From DATEJJ01 sp039649115 (lineage in GTDB: Bacteria > Actinomycetota > Actinomycetes > Mycobacteriales > Micromonosporaceae): a stretch of DNA of 36,363 nt. How positions within the stretch are numbered: position 1 is the stretch's first letter; every line of letters begins with the position of its first letter. Location: positions 1-36,363 of the forward strand of contig JBBWZQ010000346.1 in NCBI GenBank assembly GCA_039649115.1, given 5' to 3'. Shown here one piece after another: positions 1 to 8,589 of this stretch. The position numbers were made by a program, and so were the translations under genes. A model generated the notes under the pieces. The model had not been told where the DNA came from. It did not search any database and saw nothing but the letters and a program-made list of their open reading frames with translations.

Positions 1-21
1 TTGTGCGTACGGCCACTTTCG

Positions 22-43
22 GGAACTGAAGGTATCAGGTTCC
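22..43. other. Imperfect inverted repeat before the first gene
   Basis: GGAACTGA (22-29) is followed five bases later by TCAGGTTCC (35-43), its reverse complement apart from one extra G. It could be a small hairpin or an operator for the nucleotide-sugar dehydrogenase gene. The rest of bases 1-136 shows no gene I can support. Confidence 0.25.
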
Positions 44-136
44 AGACGACGTTCGGGGCTGGTCAGGCGTACCGGGCCGTGGTTGAGTGCGAGGGTCTTT
101 CCTCTGCGGCGGGCGCCGACATTTCTGGGGGTGTAC

Positions 137-1336
137 GTGCGACCGAATCGCTTTGCGCGCGACGTCGTGATCATTGGTGGCTGCGGCCGGGTGGGGCTCC
201 CGCTCGGCATCGCACTGGCATCCCGCGGGCTGCTGGTCACGCTGTACGACATCAACGCGACCGCGGTCGCGACCGTCAACGCGGGGACCATGCCGTTCGC
301 CGAGGATCTCGCGGACGACCTGCTCGCGGAGGTGGTCGGCGCGGGTCGGTTGACCGCCACCACCGAGCCGTCCAGCGTCAGCGCGGCCGAGCACCTCGTC
401 GTGGTCGTCGGCACGCCGGTCGACGAGCACCTCAACCCCGATCTGGCGGCGGTGCCGCGCGCGCTGGAGCGGTGCGCCGAGTACCTGGTCGACGGCCAAC
501 TGGTGATCCTGCGCAGCACGATCTACCCGGGGGTGACCGCGCTCACCGAGAAGCTGCTCCAGGCGCGCGGCATCGACGTGGACGTGGCGTTCTGCCCGGA
601 GCGCATCGCCGAGGGCAAGGCGTTGACCGAGCTGTTCGAGCTGCCGCAGATCGTCGCCGGGCGCAGCGAACGCTCCGCCGAGCGGGCGACCAAGTTCTTC
701 CGCAACCTGACCGAGCAGATCGTCCCGCTCGCGCCGGAGGAGGCGGAGCTGGCGAAGCTGTTCACCAACACGTGGCGGTACATCAAGTTCGCGACCGCGA
801 ACCAGTTCTGGATGATGGCGAACGACTTCGGTCTCGACTACGCGCGCATCCGGCACGCGATCACCTACGACTACCCCCGCGCGGCGGACGTGCCGATGCC
901 GGGGTTCGCCGCCGGCCCGTGCCTGCTGAAGGACACCATGCAGCTGGCCGCGTTCAACAAGAACAATTTCATCCTGGGTCACTCGGCCATGCTCATCAAC
1001 GAAGGGCTTCCGCTGTACCTCGTGTCCCGGCTGGAGGACCGCTTCGACCTCGCGAACACGACGATCGGCATCCTCGGCATGTCCTTCAAGGCGGGCAGCG
1101 ACGATCCGCGGGAGAGCCTGGCGTTCAAGCTGCGCAAGATCTTGACGCTGAAGGCGAAGGCGGTGCTGTGCACCGACCCGTACCTGCCCGACGAGCGGTT
1201 CCACCCGCTCGACGAGGTCATCGAGAAAGCCGACCTGCTCGTGATCGCCACCCCGCACCGCGAGTACGCCGAACTCGACACCGATCGACCGGTGATCGAC
1301 ATGTGGGGGATCACCGGTACCGGAGTGCTGGTGTGA
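137..1336 (+). CDS. UDP-sugar (UDP-glucose/UDP-ManNAc type) dehydrogenase
   Basis: This is an NAD-dependent nucleotide-sugar dehydrogenase that would oxidise the C6 hydroxyl of a UDP-sugar to a uronic acid for surface glycan synthesis. An N-terminal Rossmann motif is visible (IIGGCGRVGLPLG, about residues 12-24). The family's catalytic cysteine sits in AGPCLLKD (about residue 262), and the central helix motif ELAKLFTNTWRYIKF matches the family. A GTG at 137 is chosen because GGGGG lies five bases upstream; the same frame stays open to TTG at 83 or GTG at 131. About 399 aa, normal for the family. The stop overlaps the next start (GTGA), so the two genes are translationally coupled. The exact sugar cannot be read from sequence; UDP-ManNAc (WecC-like) or UDP-glucose are both possible. 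Confidence 0.9.
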   Translation: MRPNRFARDVVIIGGCGRVGLPLGIALASRGLLVTLYDINATAVATVNAGTMPFAEDLADDLLAEVVGAGRLTATTEPSSVSAAEHLVVVVGTPVDEHLNPDLAAVPRALERCAEYLVDGQLVILRSTIYPGVTALTEKLLQARGIDVDVAFCPERIAEGKALTELFELPQIVAGRSERSAERATKFFRNLTEQIVPLAPEEAELAKLFTNTWRYIKFATANQFWMMANDFGLDYARIRHAITYDYPRAADVPMPGFAAGPCLLKDTMQLAAFNKNNFILGHSAMLINEGLPLYLVSRLEDRFDLANTTIGILGMSFKAGSDDPRESLAFKLRKILTLKAKAVLCTDPYLPDERFHPLDEVIEKADLLVIATPHREYAELDTDRPVIDMWGITGTGVLV

Positions 1337-2115
1337 CGCCCCGGGTGTCGATCGTCATCCCCGTCTACAACGAGGGTGAGGCGATCCTCGGCTGCCTGGA
1401 GCGCATGCTGCGCGACGTGCTGCTGCCGTGCGAGATCCTGCTCGTGCACGACATGCCGGAGGACACCACGGTCCCGTACGTGCGCCAGGTGGCCGGGTAC
1501 GACTCGCGCGTGCGCGCCGTGCTCAACACGTACGGTCCCGGACCGGCCAACGCCATCCGGTACGGCATCGCCCAGGCCACGGCGCCGGTCGCGGTGGTCA
1601 CGATGGCCGACGGTTCGGACGACCCCCGCCAGGTCGACGAGCTGGCCCGGCTGGTGGACCGGGGCGTGGTGGTGGCCGCCGCGTCCCGTTACATGCCGGG
1701 CGGCCAGCAGGTGGGCGGGCCCCGGCTGAAGCGGATGCTGTCGCGCTGGGCGGGCCGGTCGCTGCACCTGCTCGCCCGGGTCGGCACCCGGGACGCGACG
1801 AACAGCTTCAAGGCGTACAGCACCGAGTTCGTGCGGCGGGTGGGCATCGAGTCGCGGACCGGGTTCGAGGTCGGCCTGGAGCTGACCGCCAAGGCGACCC
1901 GGCTGCGGCTGCCGGTGGCGGAGATCCCCACGATCTGGCTCGACCGGCAGCTCGGTACCTCCCGCTTTGATCTGGGCCGTTTCCTCCCGCGCTACCTGAA
2001 GTGGTACCGGTTCGCCTTTGGCCGCCGGATGACCTACGAGGATCTCGCGGCCCGCGATGCGGCCGCCGCCCAACCGGCCGATATGGTCAGATCCGAATTC
2101 GAAGCGACGCGGTAA
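1333..2115 (+). CDS. Family 2 glycosyltransferase
   Basis: The protein (260 aa) opens directly with the GT2 nucleotide-binding strand (RVSIVIPVYNEGEAI). It carries an acidic metal/nucleotide site in the MADGSDDPRQVDEL segment (about residues 94-107), where dolichyl-phosphate-mannose-synthase-like enzymes have MDADLSHDP. No membrane segment is visible, so it should be a cytoplasmic or peripheral transferase adding a sugar to a lipid carrier or growing glycan. The start GTG at 1333 overlaps the upstream TGA; no other start leaves the N-terminal beta strand intact. Its place between a nucleotide-sugar dehydrogenase and an epimerase supports a role in a surface polysaccharide pathway. Donor and acceptor are unknown. 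Confidence 0.87.
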   Translation: MTPRVSIVIPVYNEGEAILGCLERMLRDVLLPCEILLVHDMPEDTTVPYVRQVAGYDSRVRAVLNTYGPGPANAIRYGIAQATAPVAVVTMADGSDDPRQVDELARLVDRGVVVAAASRYMPGGQQVGGPRLKRMLSRWAGRSLHLLARVGTRDATNSFKAYSTEFVRRVGIESRTGFEVGLELTAKATRLRLPVAEIPTIWLDRQLGTSRFDLGRFLPRYLKWYRFAFGRRMTYEDLAARDAAAAQPADMVRSEFEATR

Positions 2116-2127
2116 AGAGGAGATCTT

Positions 2128-3153
2128 GTGGCGAAGGTACTGGTGACCGGGTCGGCCGGGTTTATCGGCGGTTACCTGGTGGAGGAGTTGCTGGAGCGCG
2201 GCCACGAGGTGGTCGGGGTGGACAACTACTCCAAGTACGGGCCGGTGACGCACTCCTACGACACGGACCCGAGGTACCGGTTCGTGGAGGGCGACGCCCG
2301 CGACGTCGGGCTGCTGAGCGAGCTGCTGGCCGACTGCGACCACTTCGTGGCTGGTGCCGCGATGATCGGTGGGATCTCGTACTTCCACGCCTACGCGTAC
2401 GACCTGCTGGCGACGAACGAGCGGATCATGGCGGCGTCGTGTGACGCGGCGATCAAGGCGCGCCGGTCCGGCCGCCTGCAGAAGGTGACCTACCTGTCGT
2501 CGTCGATGGTGTTCGAGTCGACCGACCGCTGGCCGTCCAGGGAGGGCGACGAGCGGAAGGTACCGCCGCCGCTGTCCTCGTACGGGTTCCAGAAGCTGGC
2601 CGTGGAGTACTACGCCCGGGCCGCGTGGGACCAGTACAAGCTGCCGTACACGATCGTGCGCCCGTTCAACTGCGTGGGTGTCGGCGAAGGACGGGCGCTG
2701 GGCGAGGCCGAGGTACTGTCCGGCAACGTCAAGCTGGCCATGTCCCACGTGGTGCCCGACCTGGTGCAGAAGGTGGCCAAGGGTCAGGATCCGCTGCACA
2801 TCCTGGGCGACGGCAGCCAGGTGCGGCACTACACCTACGGCGGCGACCTGGCGCGGGGCATCGCCGTCGCGATGGAGCACGAGGCGGCCCGCAACGAGGA
2901 CTTCAACATCTCCACCGAGGAGTCCACCACGGTGCTGGAGCTGGCCGAGGTGATCTGGCGGAAGATCAAGGGGCCTGAGGTGCCGTTCCGCCACGTGTCC
3001 GACCAGCCGTTCGAGTACGACGTGCAGAAGCGGGTGCCGGATGTGACCAAGGCGCGCGAGGTGCTCGGGTACGAGGCGACCACGTCCCTGGACCAGATGC
3101 TCGACGAGGTGATCCCGTGGGTCACCCAGGCGGTGACGGACGGTCGGCTCTGA
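2128..3153 (+). CDS. NAD-dependent sugar-nucleotide epimerase/dehydratase
   Basis: This is an extended short-chain dehydrogenase (341 aa). The NAD-binding GxxGxxG is in LVTGSAGFIGG (residues 5-15), and the catalytic pair is Y152-x3-K156 in SSYGFQK, preceded by the serine cluster SSSM near residue 125. The C-terminal part (RPFNCVGVGEG, DGSQVRHYTYGGDLARG) is typical of sugar-nucleotide epimerases such as UDP-glucose 4-epimerase-like enzymes. GTG at 2128 has an AGAGGAGA ribosome site just upstream and follows the glycosyltransferase stop by 12 bases, so it belongs to the same operon. It should supply an epimerised or dehydrated nucleotide sugar. Its substrate is not readable, and GDP-mannose epimerase-type activity is an alternative. 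Confidence 0.88.
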   Translation: MAKVLVTGSAGFIGGYLVEELLERGHEVVGVDNYSKYGPVTHSYDTDPRYRFVEGDARDVGLLSELLADCDHFVAGAAMIGGISYFHAYAYDLLATNERIMAASCDAAIKARRSGRLQKVTYLSSSMVFESTDRWPSREGDERKVPPPLSSYGFQKLAVEYYARAAWDQYKLPYTIVRPFNCVGVGEGRALGEAEVLSGNVKLAMSHVVPDLVQKVAKGQDPLHILGDGSQVRHYTYGGDLARGIAVAMEHEAARNEDFNISTEESTTVLELAEVIWRKIKGPEVPFRHVSDQPFEYDVQKRVPDVTKAREVLGYEATTSLDQMLDEVIPWVTQAVTDGRL

Positions 3154-4496
3154 GCACTCTCGACACACCCGTCACCCTGCCGCCGGCCCGCTCCGCGCGG
3201 GGCGTGGCCGGTCGCTTGCGTGACGGGCTGTTCGTCGAGACGCCGGCACGCGCCCTCCAGTGGTGGGGTGCCGGTCTCGCCGTCGGCGGGCTGCTCGTCG
3301 GGGCCGCGGTCAGCCTGGCCCGCCAGCCCGGCGCCGGAGCGCTCCGGACGGTGTGGGCCGAGGACGGCAGCATCTTCCTCAGCCAGGCCACCACCCGGGG
3401 CGCGCTGCCCGCCCTGGCGCATTCGTACGGTGGCTACTACCACTCGGTACCCCGGCTGCTCGCCGGGCTCGCGACGCTGGCGCCGGCGAGCGCGGCGCCC
3501 GCGATCCTGGCGGTCGAGGCCGCCGTGTGCGTGGCGGCGGTGGCGGTGCTCGGGTACTTCGCCAGCGCCGGGCACCTGCGCTCACCGCTGTCCCGCCTGC
3601 TGGTGGCCGCGGTGGTGGTGGCCGTACCGGTGGGCCAGGGCGAGGTGCTCAACTCGATAGCCAACCTGCACTGGTACGGGCTGTACGCGCTGTTCTGGGT
3701 GCTGGTGTGGGTGCCGCGCCGGCCGGCGGCCCGCGCGGTCGCCGTCGCCGTGGTCGTCCTCGTGGCGGCCAGCGACATCCTCGTCCTCGCGTTCGTCCCG
3801 CTGGCCCTGGTGCGCGCCCTGCGCAGGGACGGCACGGGACGGCGGGACGGGCACGGCGTCGTGCTGGCCGGGCTGCTGGGCGCCGGCCTCGTGCTGCAAC
3901 TGTCCGGGCTGCTCACCGGCGCCAGTTCGCGCCAGGTCTCCGCCAGCCCGGTGACCGCGGTGACCGGGTACGTGTCCCGCGCGGTGCCCTGGGGGCTGCT
4001 GGGCGAGCGGGCCGTCGGTCCCACCGGTACCGCCCGGTGGGCCGCCATGGCCGCGCTGGCCTGGCTGCTCGTGGCCCTGGCCGCCGGGTTGGCCTGGGCC
4101 CGGCTGACCCGCCCGGCCTGGCCGCTCGCGGTCGTCGCCATCCTGCACAGCGCCGCCCTGTACGCGCTGCCGGTCGTGCTCAGCGGCTACGCCACCCCGC
4201 GCTACGCGGTGCCCGCCGCGATGCTGCTGGTGACCGCGCTGGTCGCGCTCCTGCAGCCGGCGGGACCGGGCTGGGCAAGGGCGCCGGCCTACGGGCTGGC
4301 CGTGCTGCTGGCCCTGGTGTGGGCCGTGGACCTGCGCGTCGACAACAGCCGGGCGCACGGGCCCACCTGGGGTGACCAGTTGCCCGCGGCACGGCAGGAG
4401 TGTGGGCACTCCGCCACCGCCGCGCTCGCCATCCCGCCCCGCGACACGGGCGCCCGGTGGCAAGCCGTGCTCAAATGCGACTATCTGCGACGCTGA
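3117..4496 (+). CDS. Polytopic membrane protein, possibly GT-C-like
   Basis: I do not recognise a named family. The frame encodes up to 459 aa with about ten hydrophobic segments separated by short loops and a soluble C-terminal end with three cysteines. The first extracytoplasmic loop contains WAEDGSIFLSQ (about residues 81-91). Acidic residues in this first loop are characteristic of GT-C lipid-linked-sugar transferases, so a transferase role is a reasonable but unproven inference. The start is uncertain: GTG at 3117 would overlap the epimerase gene by 37 bases, and a start nearer 3150 at the end of the epimerase gene is equally possible. It sits mid-cluster between sugar-nucleotide enzymes and the polymerase genes. 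Confidence 0.75.
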   Translation: MGHPGGDGRSALSTLDTPVTLPPARSARGVAGRLRDGLFVETPARALQWWGAGLAVGGLLVGAAVSLARQPGAGALRTVWAEDGSIFLSQATTRGALPALAHSYGGYYHSVPRLLAGLATLAPASAAPAILAVEAAVCVAAVAVLGYFASAGHLRSPLSRLLVAAVVVAVPVGQGEVLNSIANLHWYGLYALFWVLVWVPRRPAARAVAVAVVVLVAASDILVLAFVPLALVRALRRDGTGRRDGHGVVLAGLLGAGLVLQLSGLLTGASSRQVSASPVTAVTGYVSRAVPWGLLGERAVGPTGTARWAAMAALAWLLVALAAGLAWARLTRPAWPLAVVAILHSAALYALPVVLSGYATPRYAVPAAMLLVTALVALLQPAGPGWARAPAYGLAVLLALVWAVDLRVDNSRAHGPTWGDQLPAARQECGHSATAALAIPPRDTGARWQAVLKCDYLRR

Positions 4497-4507
4497 AACG
4501 TCGTTTC
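4495..4507. other. 13-bp palindrome at a gene end
   Basis: GAAACG, a central T, then CGTTTC form a perfect odd palindrome starting inside the stop codon of the membrane-protein gene. It opens the 265-bp gap before the Wzz-like gene, so it could be an operator or part of a weak hairpin. Confidence 0.3.
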
Positions 4508-4761
4508 GTGATGAGAAGCTCCACGCACTGTCAACTTGACGACGCTACCCGGCTTAGTAGGCACGAATCAGTACAACAAGGCGAGCAACCGTATTACATG
4601 ATCATTTGCGGCCTTGCGGATGCGCGGCGGAGGAGTGGAGACTGGTCGCAGCGCGATCGCGTGTGCCAACCACCCCGCCGAAGACAGTCTCCGCGAGCAG
4701 GAGCGGAGTCCTCAGGGTGACCGCTCCGCGGTAGCCGACGCGTATACCGAGAGGACGACGG
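4497..4761 (+). promoter_or_regulatory. Intergenic leader of the Wzz/Wzy-like genes
   Basis: This gap is visibly more AT-rich than its surroundings and carries no gene I can support. It contains a TTGACG hexamer (4536-4541), which is a good -35 core, but no matching -10 at 16-19 bp. A TATTAC element lies at 4592-4597. It probably holds the promoter for the genes starting at 4762, but I cannot fix the start site. Confidence 0.35.
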
Positions 4762-5739
4762 GTGGATTTCTGGGACCTTACCAAGCTGCTGGTGCGGCGG
4801 TGGTACGTGGCCGTACCGCTGCTCCTGCTCACAGCGGTGGGTGCGGTGGGCCTGGCCGCCACGATCAAGCCGGACTACATCGCCGACAGCTACATCACCA
4901 TGGTCCCCCCGAATTCCCCGGCGACCACGGGCGTGGTCACCCGCAACCCATGGCTGCAGAGTGGACTGATCGCGCTGGGTTCCGCGGCGATCTACAGCAC
5001 CCAGGACGCCAGCGTGGTGCAGCGCATGGTCAAGGACGGATACAGCGACAACTTCACCCTGGCCTTCGACGGCAACTCGCCGATCATCAAGGTCGAGGTG
5101 ACCGCCACCAGCAAGGCCCAGGCCAAGGGCACGGTCGAGGAGGTCGCGCAGCTCTTCTCGCAGAGCGTGAAGTTGCTCCAGTCGGAGTCGAACCCGCGGG
5201 ACGACGAGTACATCACCACGCGGCGCCTGGACCGCGGGGACAACCTCAAGTCCAGCACGACCAAGCTGAAGCGGGCGGTGATCGCCATCGTCGGCGCCGG
5301 CCTGCTGATGTCGATCGCGCTGACGGCCATGTTCGACGCCATCCTGCAGCGCCGCGCCCGGCGGCGGACGCCGCTGGCCGGCGACATGCCCCCGCCGCAC
5401 CGGCCGCGGCCCGGCCGCGGCACGAACGGCTCGGCTTCGGATCTTGGCAGCCTGCGGGACAGGGAGACGGAGCTGATCTCCTCCTCCGCCGGGGGCGAGC
5501 ATTCCCGGCCGAGTCCCGGCCGGGAGAAGCGCCAGCCGTCGAGCGGCGAGTACCGGTCGGTGTCGCGAGATCAGCGGGAGCAGGCGGACGAGACCGCCAT
5601 CTTCCCCGCCGCCGCCGACGACGCCTCGGCGCTGCCCATGCCGTCCGACGCCACGATGATCCTCCCGCTTCCTGACAAGGAACCGTGGGCAGCGCGTGAC
5701 GGTGGTGGTAACAACCGCGGCGGGAGCAGTCGCCGTTGA
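4762..5739 (+). CDS. Wzz-like polysaccharide chain-length protein
   Basis: The 325-aa protein has the layout of a polysaccharide co-polymerase: a short cytoplasmic N-terminus, TM1 at about residues 15-34, an extracytoplasmic domain of about 135 residues, and TM2 at about 171-192. A 130-residue charged, low-complexity cytoplasmic tail follows. There is no Walker A/B tyrosine-kinase domain and no adjacent kinase gene. GTG at 4762 has a GAGAGGA ribosome site. Its stop overlaps the polymerase-like gene start (TTGA), so the two are coupled. In known systems such proteins set polymer length together with Wzy. The tail holds three short Thr motifs (T236, T278, T298) that might be phosphorylated; that is inference. 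Confidence 0.78.
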   Translation: MDFWDLTKLLVRRWYVAVPLLLLTAVGAVGLAATIKPDYIADSYITMVPPNSPATTGVVTRNPWLQSGLIALGSAAIYSTQDASVVQRMVKDGYSDNFTLAFDGNSPIIKVEVTATSKAQAKGTVEEVAQLFSQSVKLLQSESNPRDDEYITTRRLDRGDNLKSSTTKLKRAVIAIVGAGLLMSIALTAMFDAILQRRARRRTPLAGDMPPPHRPRPGRGTNGSASDLGSLRDRETELISSSAGGEHSRPSPGREKRQPSSGEYRSVSRDQREQADETAIFPAAADDASALPMPSDATMILPLPDKEPWAARDGGGNNRGGSSRR

Positions 5740-7154
5740 CGACCTCGTACGCCGTCGAGCACCCAGCTGATCTCGAACCTTCGCTGGTCGCTCACAGTAC
5801 GTACATCAGCCGGCGGCGGTACCTGCGCATCGACTCGGTGCTGCTGCTGTGCGTCCTGCTGGGCCTGCTCGACCTGATGCCGGCGGCGCTGATCGTGCCG
5901 GGCATGACCGACCTGGGCCGGCCCGCCCTGATCGTGGGCGTGCTGATGTTCTGCTGGTGGATCCTGGTGCGGCTCAACCCGCGGCTCACCGTGATCGGCC
6001 CGCAGCCGATCCGCTGGGCGATCCTGGCCTACTGGGTCTCCATCCTCCTGTCGTACGCCTTCGGGTACATGCGCGGGCTGTCCGCGATCGAGGTGAACGG
6101 CGCGAACCGGGCACTGTTCTACGCCGCCGCATTCACCGGCATCATCCTGATGGTCGCCGACAGCGTGCCCAACTGGGAGCGGCTCAACCTGCTGCTGCGC
6201 GTCTTCGTCTACTGCGGCGGCTTCATGGCGATCGTCGGCCTCATGCAGTTCATCCTCAAGTACGACATCACCCAGTACCTGAAGCCGCCGGGGCTGCAGG
6301 AGCACGGCCTGGAGTCCGACTTCGTGACGCGCGGCGTGGCGATCCGGGTGGCCAGCACCGCCTTCCACTACATCGAGTTCAGCTGCGTGCAGGCGACGAC
6401 CCTGCCGTTCGCCATCCATTACGCGATGTTCGCGCAGACCAGGAAGCAGCGCCGCCGATTCCTCGTCCTCGCGTTGATGATCGGGGCGGCGGTGCCGGTG
6501 ACCATCTCGCGCACCGGCATCCTGGCGCTCGTCGCGGTCATCGTGGTCATGGTGCCGGTCTGGGGCTGGCGCACGCGGTACAACTTCCTGGGCATGGCGG
6601 TCGGGCTGGCCGGCATGCTGATGGTGGTCAAGCCGGGCCTGCTCGGCACCGTGCGCGATCTGTTCACCAATGCCAACCAGGACAGCAGCGTGACCGCGCG
6701 CACCGGGCGGTACGGGATGGTGGGACAGTACTTCGCCCAGACACCCTGGTTCGGCCGGGGCACCGGCACCTGGATCCCACCCCAGTATCAGATCCTCGAC
6801 AATTACTGGTTCACATTTGCTCTTGACAATGGAATCGTCGGCGTCACGATGCTCGCCGCGCTGCACGTCACCGCGATCACTCTCGCCGTTGTCGCCCGCC
6901 GGCGCGTCACCGATCCGGCAGACCGCCATCTGTGCACGGTGTTGATCTCGGCGCAACTCGTCGCGCTCCTCGTGGCCGCGACGTTCGACTCGCTCAGTTT
7001 CACCACGTACGCGATGACGTTGGCGGTAACGGTCGGCGCGTGCGGTACCGTTTGGCGGTTCAGCCACCCGGAACGCCGAGTGCGTACCTCCGCCACGCGC
7101 CGCATAATCGCCGTGGAAAGCAGCGTACCGGCGTCGGTCGACCAGTTGCGCTAA
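5736..7154 (+). CDS. O-antigen ligase/polymerase (Wzy)-like membrane protein
   Basis: The 472-aa product has about ten to eleven predicted membrane helices, with a longer hydrophilic loop around residues 185-215 and another near GRGTGTWIPPQYQILDNYW (about 344-362). That pattern, including the G-rich loop before a D-N-Y segment, is typical of the Wzy/WaaL family, which polymerise or transfer lipid-linked oligosaccharides outside the membrane. TTG at 5736 overlaps the TGA of the Wzz-like gene, the usual polymerase/length-regulator pairing. Ligase versus polymerase cannot be told from sequence; the Wzz-like neighbour favours polymerase. Confidence 0.8.
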   Translation: MTTSYAVEHPADLEPSLVAHSTYISRRRYLRIDSVLLLCVLLGLLDLMPAALIVPGMTDLGRPALIVGVLMFCWWILVRLNPRLTVIGPQPIRWAILAYWVSILLSYAFGYMRGLSAIEVNGANRALFYAAAFTGIILMVADSVPNWERLNLLLRVFVYCGGFMAIVGLMQFILKYDITQYLKPPGLQEHGLESDFVTRGVAIRVASTAFHYIEFSCVQATTLPFAIHYAMFAQTRKQRRRFLVLALMIGAAVPVTISRTGILALVAVIVVMVPVWGWRTRYNFLGMAVGLAGMLMVVKPGLLGTVRDLFTNANQDSSVTARTGRYGMVGQYFAQTPWFGRGTGTWIPPQYQILDNYWFTFALDNGIVGVTMLAALHVTAITLAVVARRRVTDPADRHLCTVLISAQLVALLVAATFDSLSFTTYAMTLAVTVGACGTVWRFSHPERRVRTSATRRIIAVESSVPASVDQLR

Positions 7155-7184
7155 GCGTCGACGCGCCACGGTCGAAAGGACACC

Positions 7185-8570
7185 ATGAAATACCGGCTGC
7201 GGAAGAGTGTCCTGCTGACCATCATCGGGGCCGCGGTGCTGGCTCTGGACGCGGTCGTGGCCGTGTCGCTGGTCGGTACGCACTCGCGCGGCGCGACCCG
7301 CTCCGCCGCCGATCCGTACGCCGCGACCAGCACCGGCACCGCCGGAGCCGGTACCGGCGCCGCCGGCCCGGCCTCGGCCGGCCCGAGTCCGGCCGGGCTG
7401 CCGGCACCGCCGCGCACCGGCGAGGTCACTCCCGCGTTCTACGGCCGGTTCAAGGGCAGCCTGCCGTCCGCGTCGAGTTTCTTCCCGATCGCGGTATGGC
7501 AGCAGCAGCCGACCCGCATCCGCAACGGCAAGCCGAATGCGACCAATTATCGGAACATCGGCATCAATACGTTTGCCGGCCTCTGGAACTTTCCGAACGA
7601 TGGCGCCTCGGGTGCCAACCTGGCCGCGGTCAAGGCGAGCGGCATGTACGCGTTCGGCGGCGGCGACGAGGGATCGGCGGGCGATGCCCGGACCATCGCC
7701 GGAATGGCGGGAAATGACGCCTGGGCAGGTTTCGAGCTGGGTGACGAGCAGGACATGTCCACGAACCCGAGCCATGTCACTCCGGCACAGGTGAGTGCGC
7801 AGGCCGCCGCGCTGCACAGAACCGCGCCGTCGCGGCTGGTGTACAACAATTTCGGAAAGGCATTCAGTTTGTTTCCGTGGGTGGGTGCGCACGACGAGAC
7901 CGCGGGACTGCGCCAGTACTGCGAACAGGTCGACGTGGCCTCCTCGGACTACTACGCCGCGACCGACGGGTACGAGCCGGCTGCCACGCACACCCCGAAC
8001 TACTACGGCAGGGCCATCGACCACGTGCGCCAGCTGTGCGGGCCGGGCAAGCCGGCGTGGGGCTTCATCGAGACCGGGCACCCGTTCGCCGACCAGCCCG
8101 GCACCTGGCCGCCGTACTCGGCCAACGGCGTGATCAGCGCCGCCACCATCGAGCAGGGCGTGTGGAGCATGCTGGCGCACGGCGCGAACGGCATCGTCTA
8201 CTTCGCGCACGACTTCTTCACCGGCCGCTTCACCGAGGACGGGCTCTTCGACCACCCGCCGGCGGTGGCCGCCGTGACCCGGATCGACGCCGCGATCCGC
8301 GCGATCGCGCCGATCCTCAACGCCCAGCGGCAGCCCAAGGGCCTGCTCGCGGTCAACGCGGACGCCACCCTGCGGGCCGACGCGAGCGGCTGGTACGTCG
8401 TCGCCGCGGAGAACTCCGGGCACCGGCGGACGTGCACGTTCACGGTCGCCGCGGCGGCCAACCGGGCGGTCCAGGCGGTCGGCGAGAACCGCACGGTCAG
8501 GGCGAACGCGAACGGCACCTGGTCGGATCCGTTCGCGGCCTGGGGCCACCACGTGTACAAGATCGTGTAG
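7185..8570 (+). CDS. Secreted or membrane-anchored glycoside-hydrolase-like protein
   Basis: ATG at 7185 follows a GAAAGGA ribosome site. The N-terminus is a signal peptide or signal anchor (basic KYRLRK, then a hydrophobic run to about residue 30) followed by an Ala/Gly/Thr/Pro linker to about 80. The rest resembles a TIM-barrel glycosidase. GFELGDEQDM (about 184-193) and GFIETGHPF (about 288-296) each hold a Glu near a predicted strand end, the layout of acid/base and nucleophile in clan A hydrolases. A small beta domain follows (about 385-461). Placed after the Wzy-like gene, it probably trims or modifies the cluster's own polysaccharide. Family number and substrate are unknown. Confidence 0.7.
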   Translation: MKYRLRKSVLLTIIGAAVLALDAVVAVSLVGTHSRGATRSAADPYAATSTGTAGAGTGAAGPASAGPSPAGLPAPPRTGEVTPAFYGRFKGSLPSASSFFPIAVWQQQPTRIRNGKPNATNYRNIGINTFAGLWNFPNDGASGANLAAVKASGMYAFGGGDEGSAGDARTIAGMAGNDAWAGFELGDEQDMSTNPSHVTPAQVSAQAAALHRTAPSRLVYNNFGKAFSLFPWVGAHDETAGLRQYCEQVDVASSDYYAATDGYEPAATHTPNYYGRAIDHVRQLCGPGKPAWGFIETGHPFADQPGTWPPYSANGVISAATIEQGVWSMLAHGANGIVYFAHDFFTGRFTEDGLFDHPPAVAAVTRIDAAIRAIAPILNAQRQPKGLLAVNADATLRADASGWYVVAAENSGHRRTCTFTVAAAANRAVQAVGENRTVRANANGTWSDPFAAWGHHVYKIV

Positions 8571-8589
8571 GTCCTCGATAGGGTACGTC

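Noticed and set aside
4400..4720. Possible 106-aa gene filling the gap before the Wzz-like gene
   Set aside because: It starts inside the previous gene in another frame, has no ribosome site, and its composition does not look coding.
5571..8552. Long minus-strand open frame opposite the polymerase and glycosidase-like genes
   Set aside because: Low-complexity Arg/Gly/His-rich translation with no recognisable domain; the plus-strand genes have ribosome sites, signal peptide and membrane helices.
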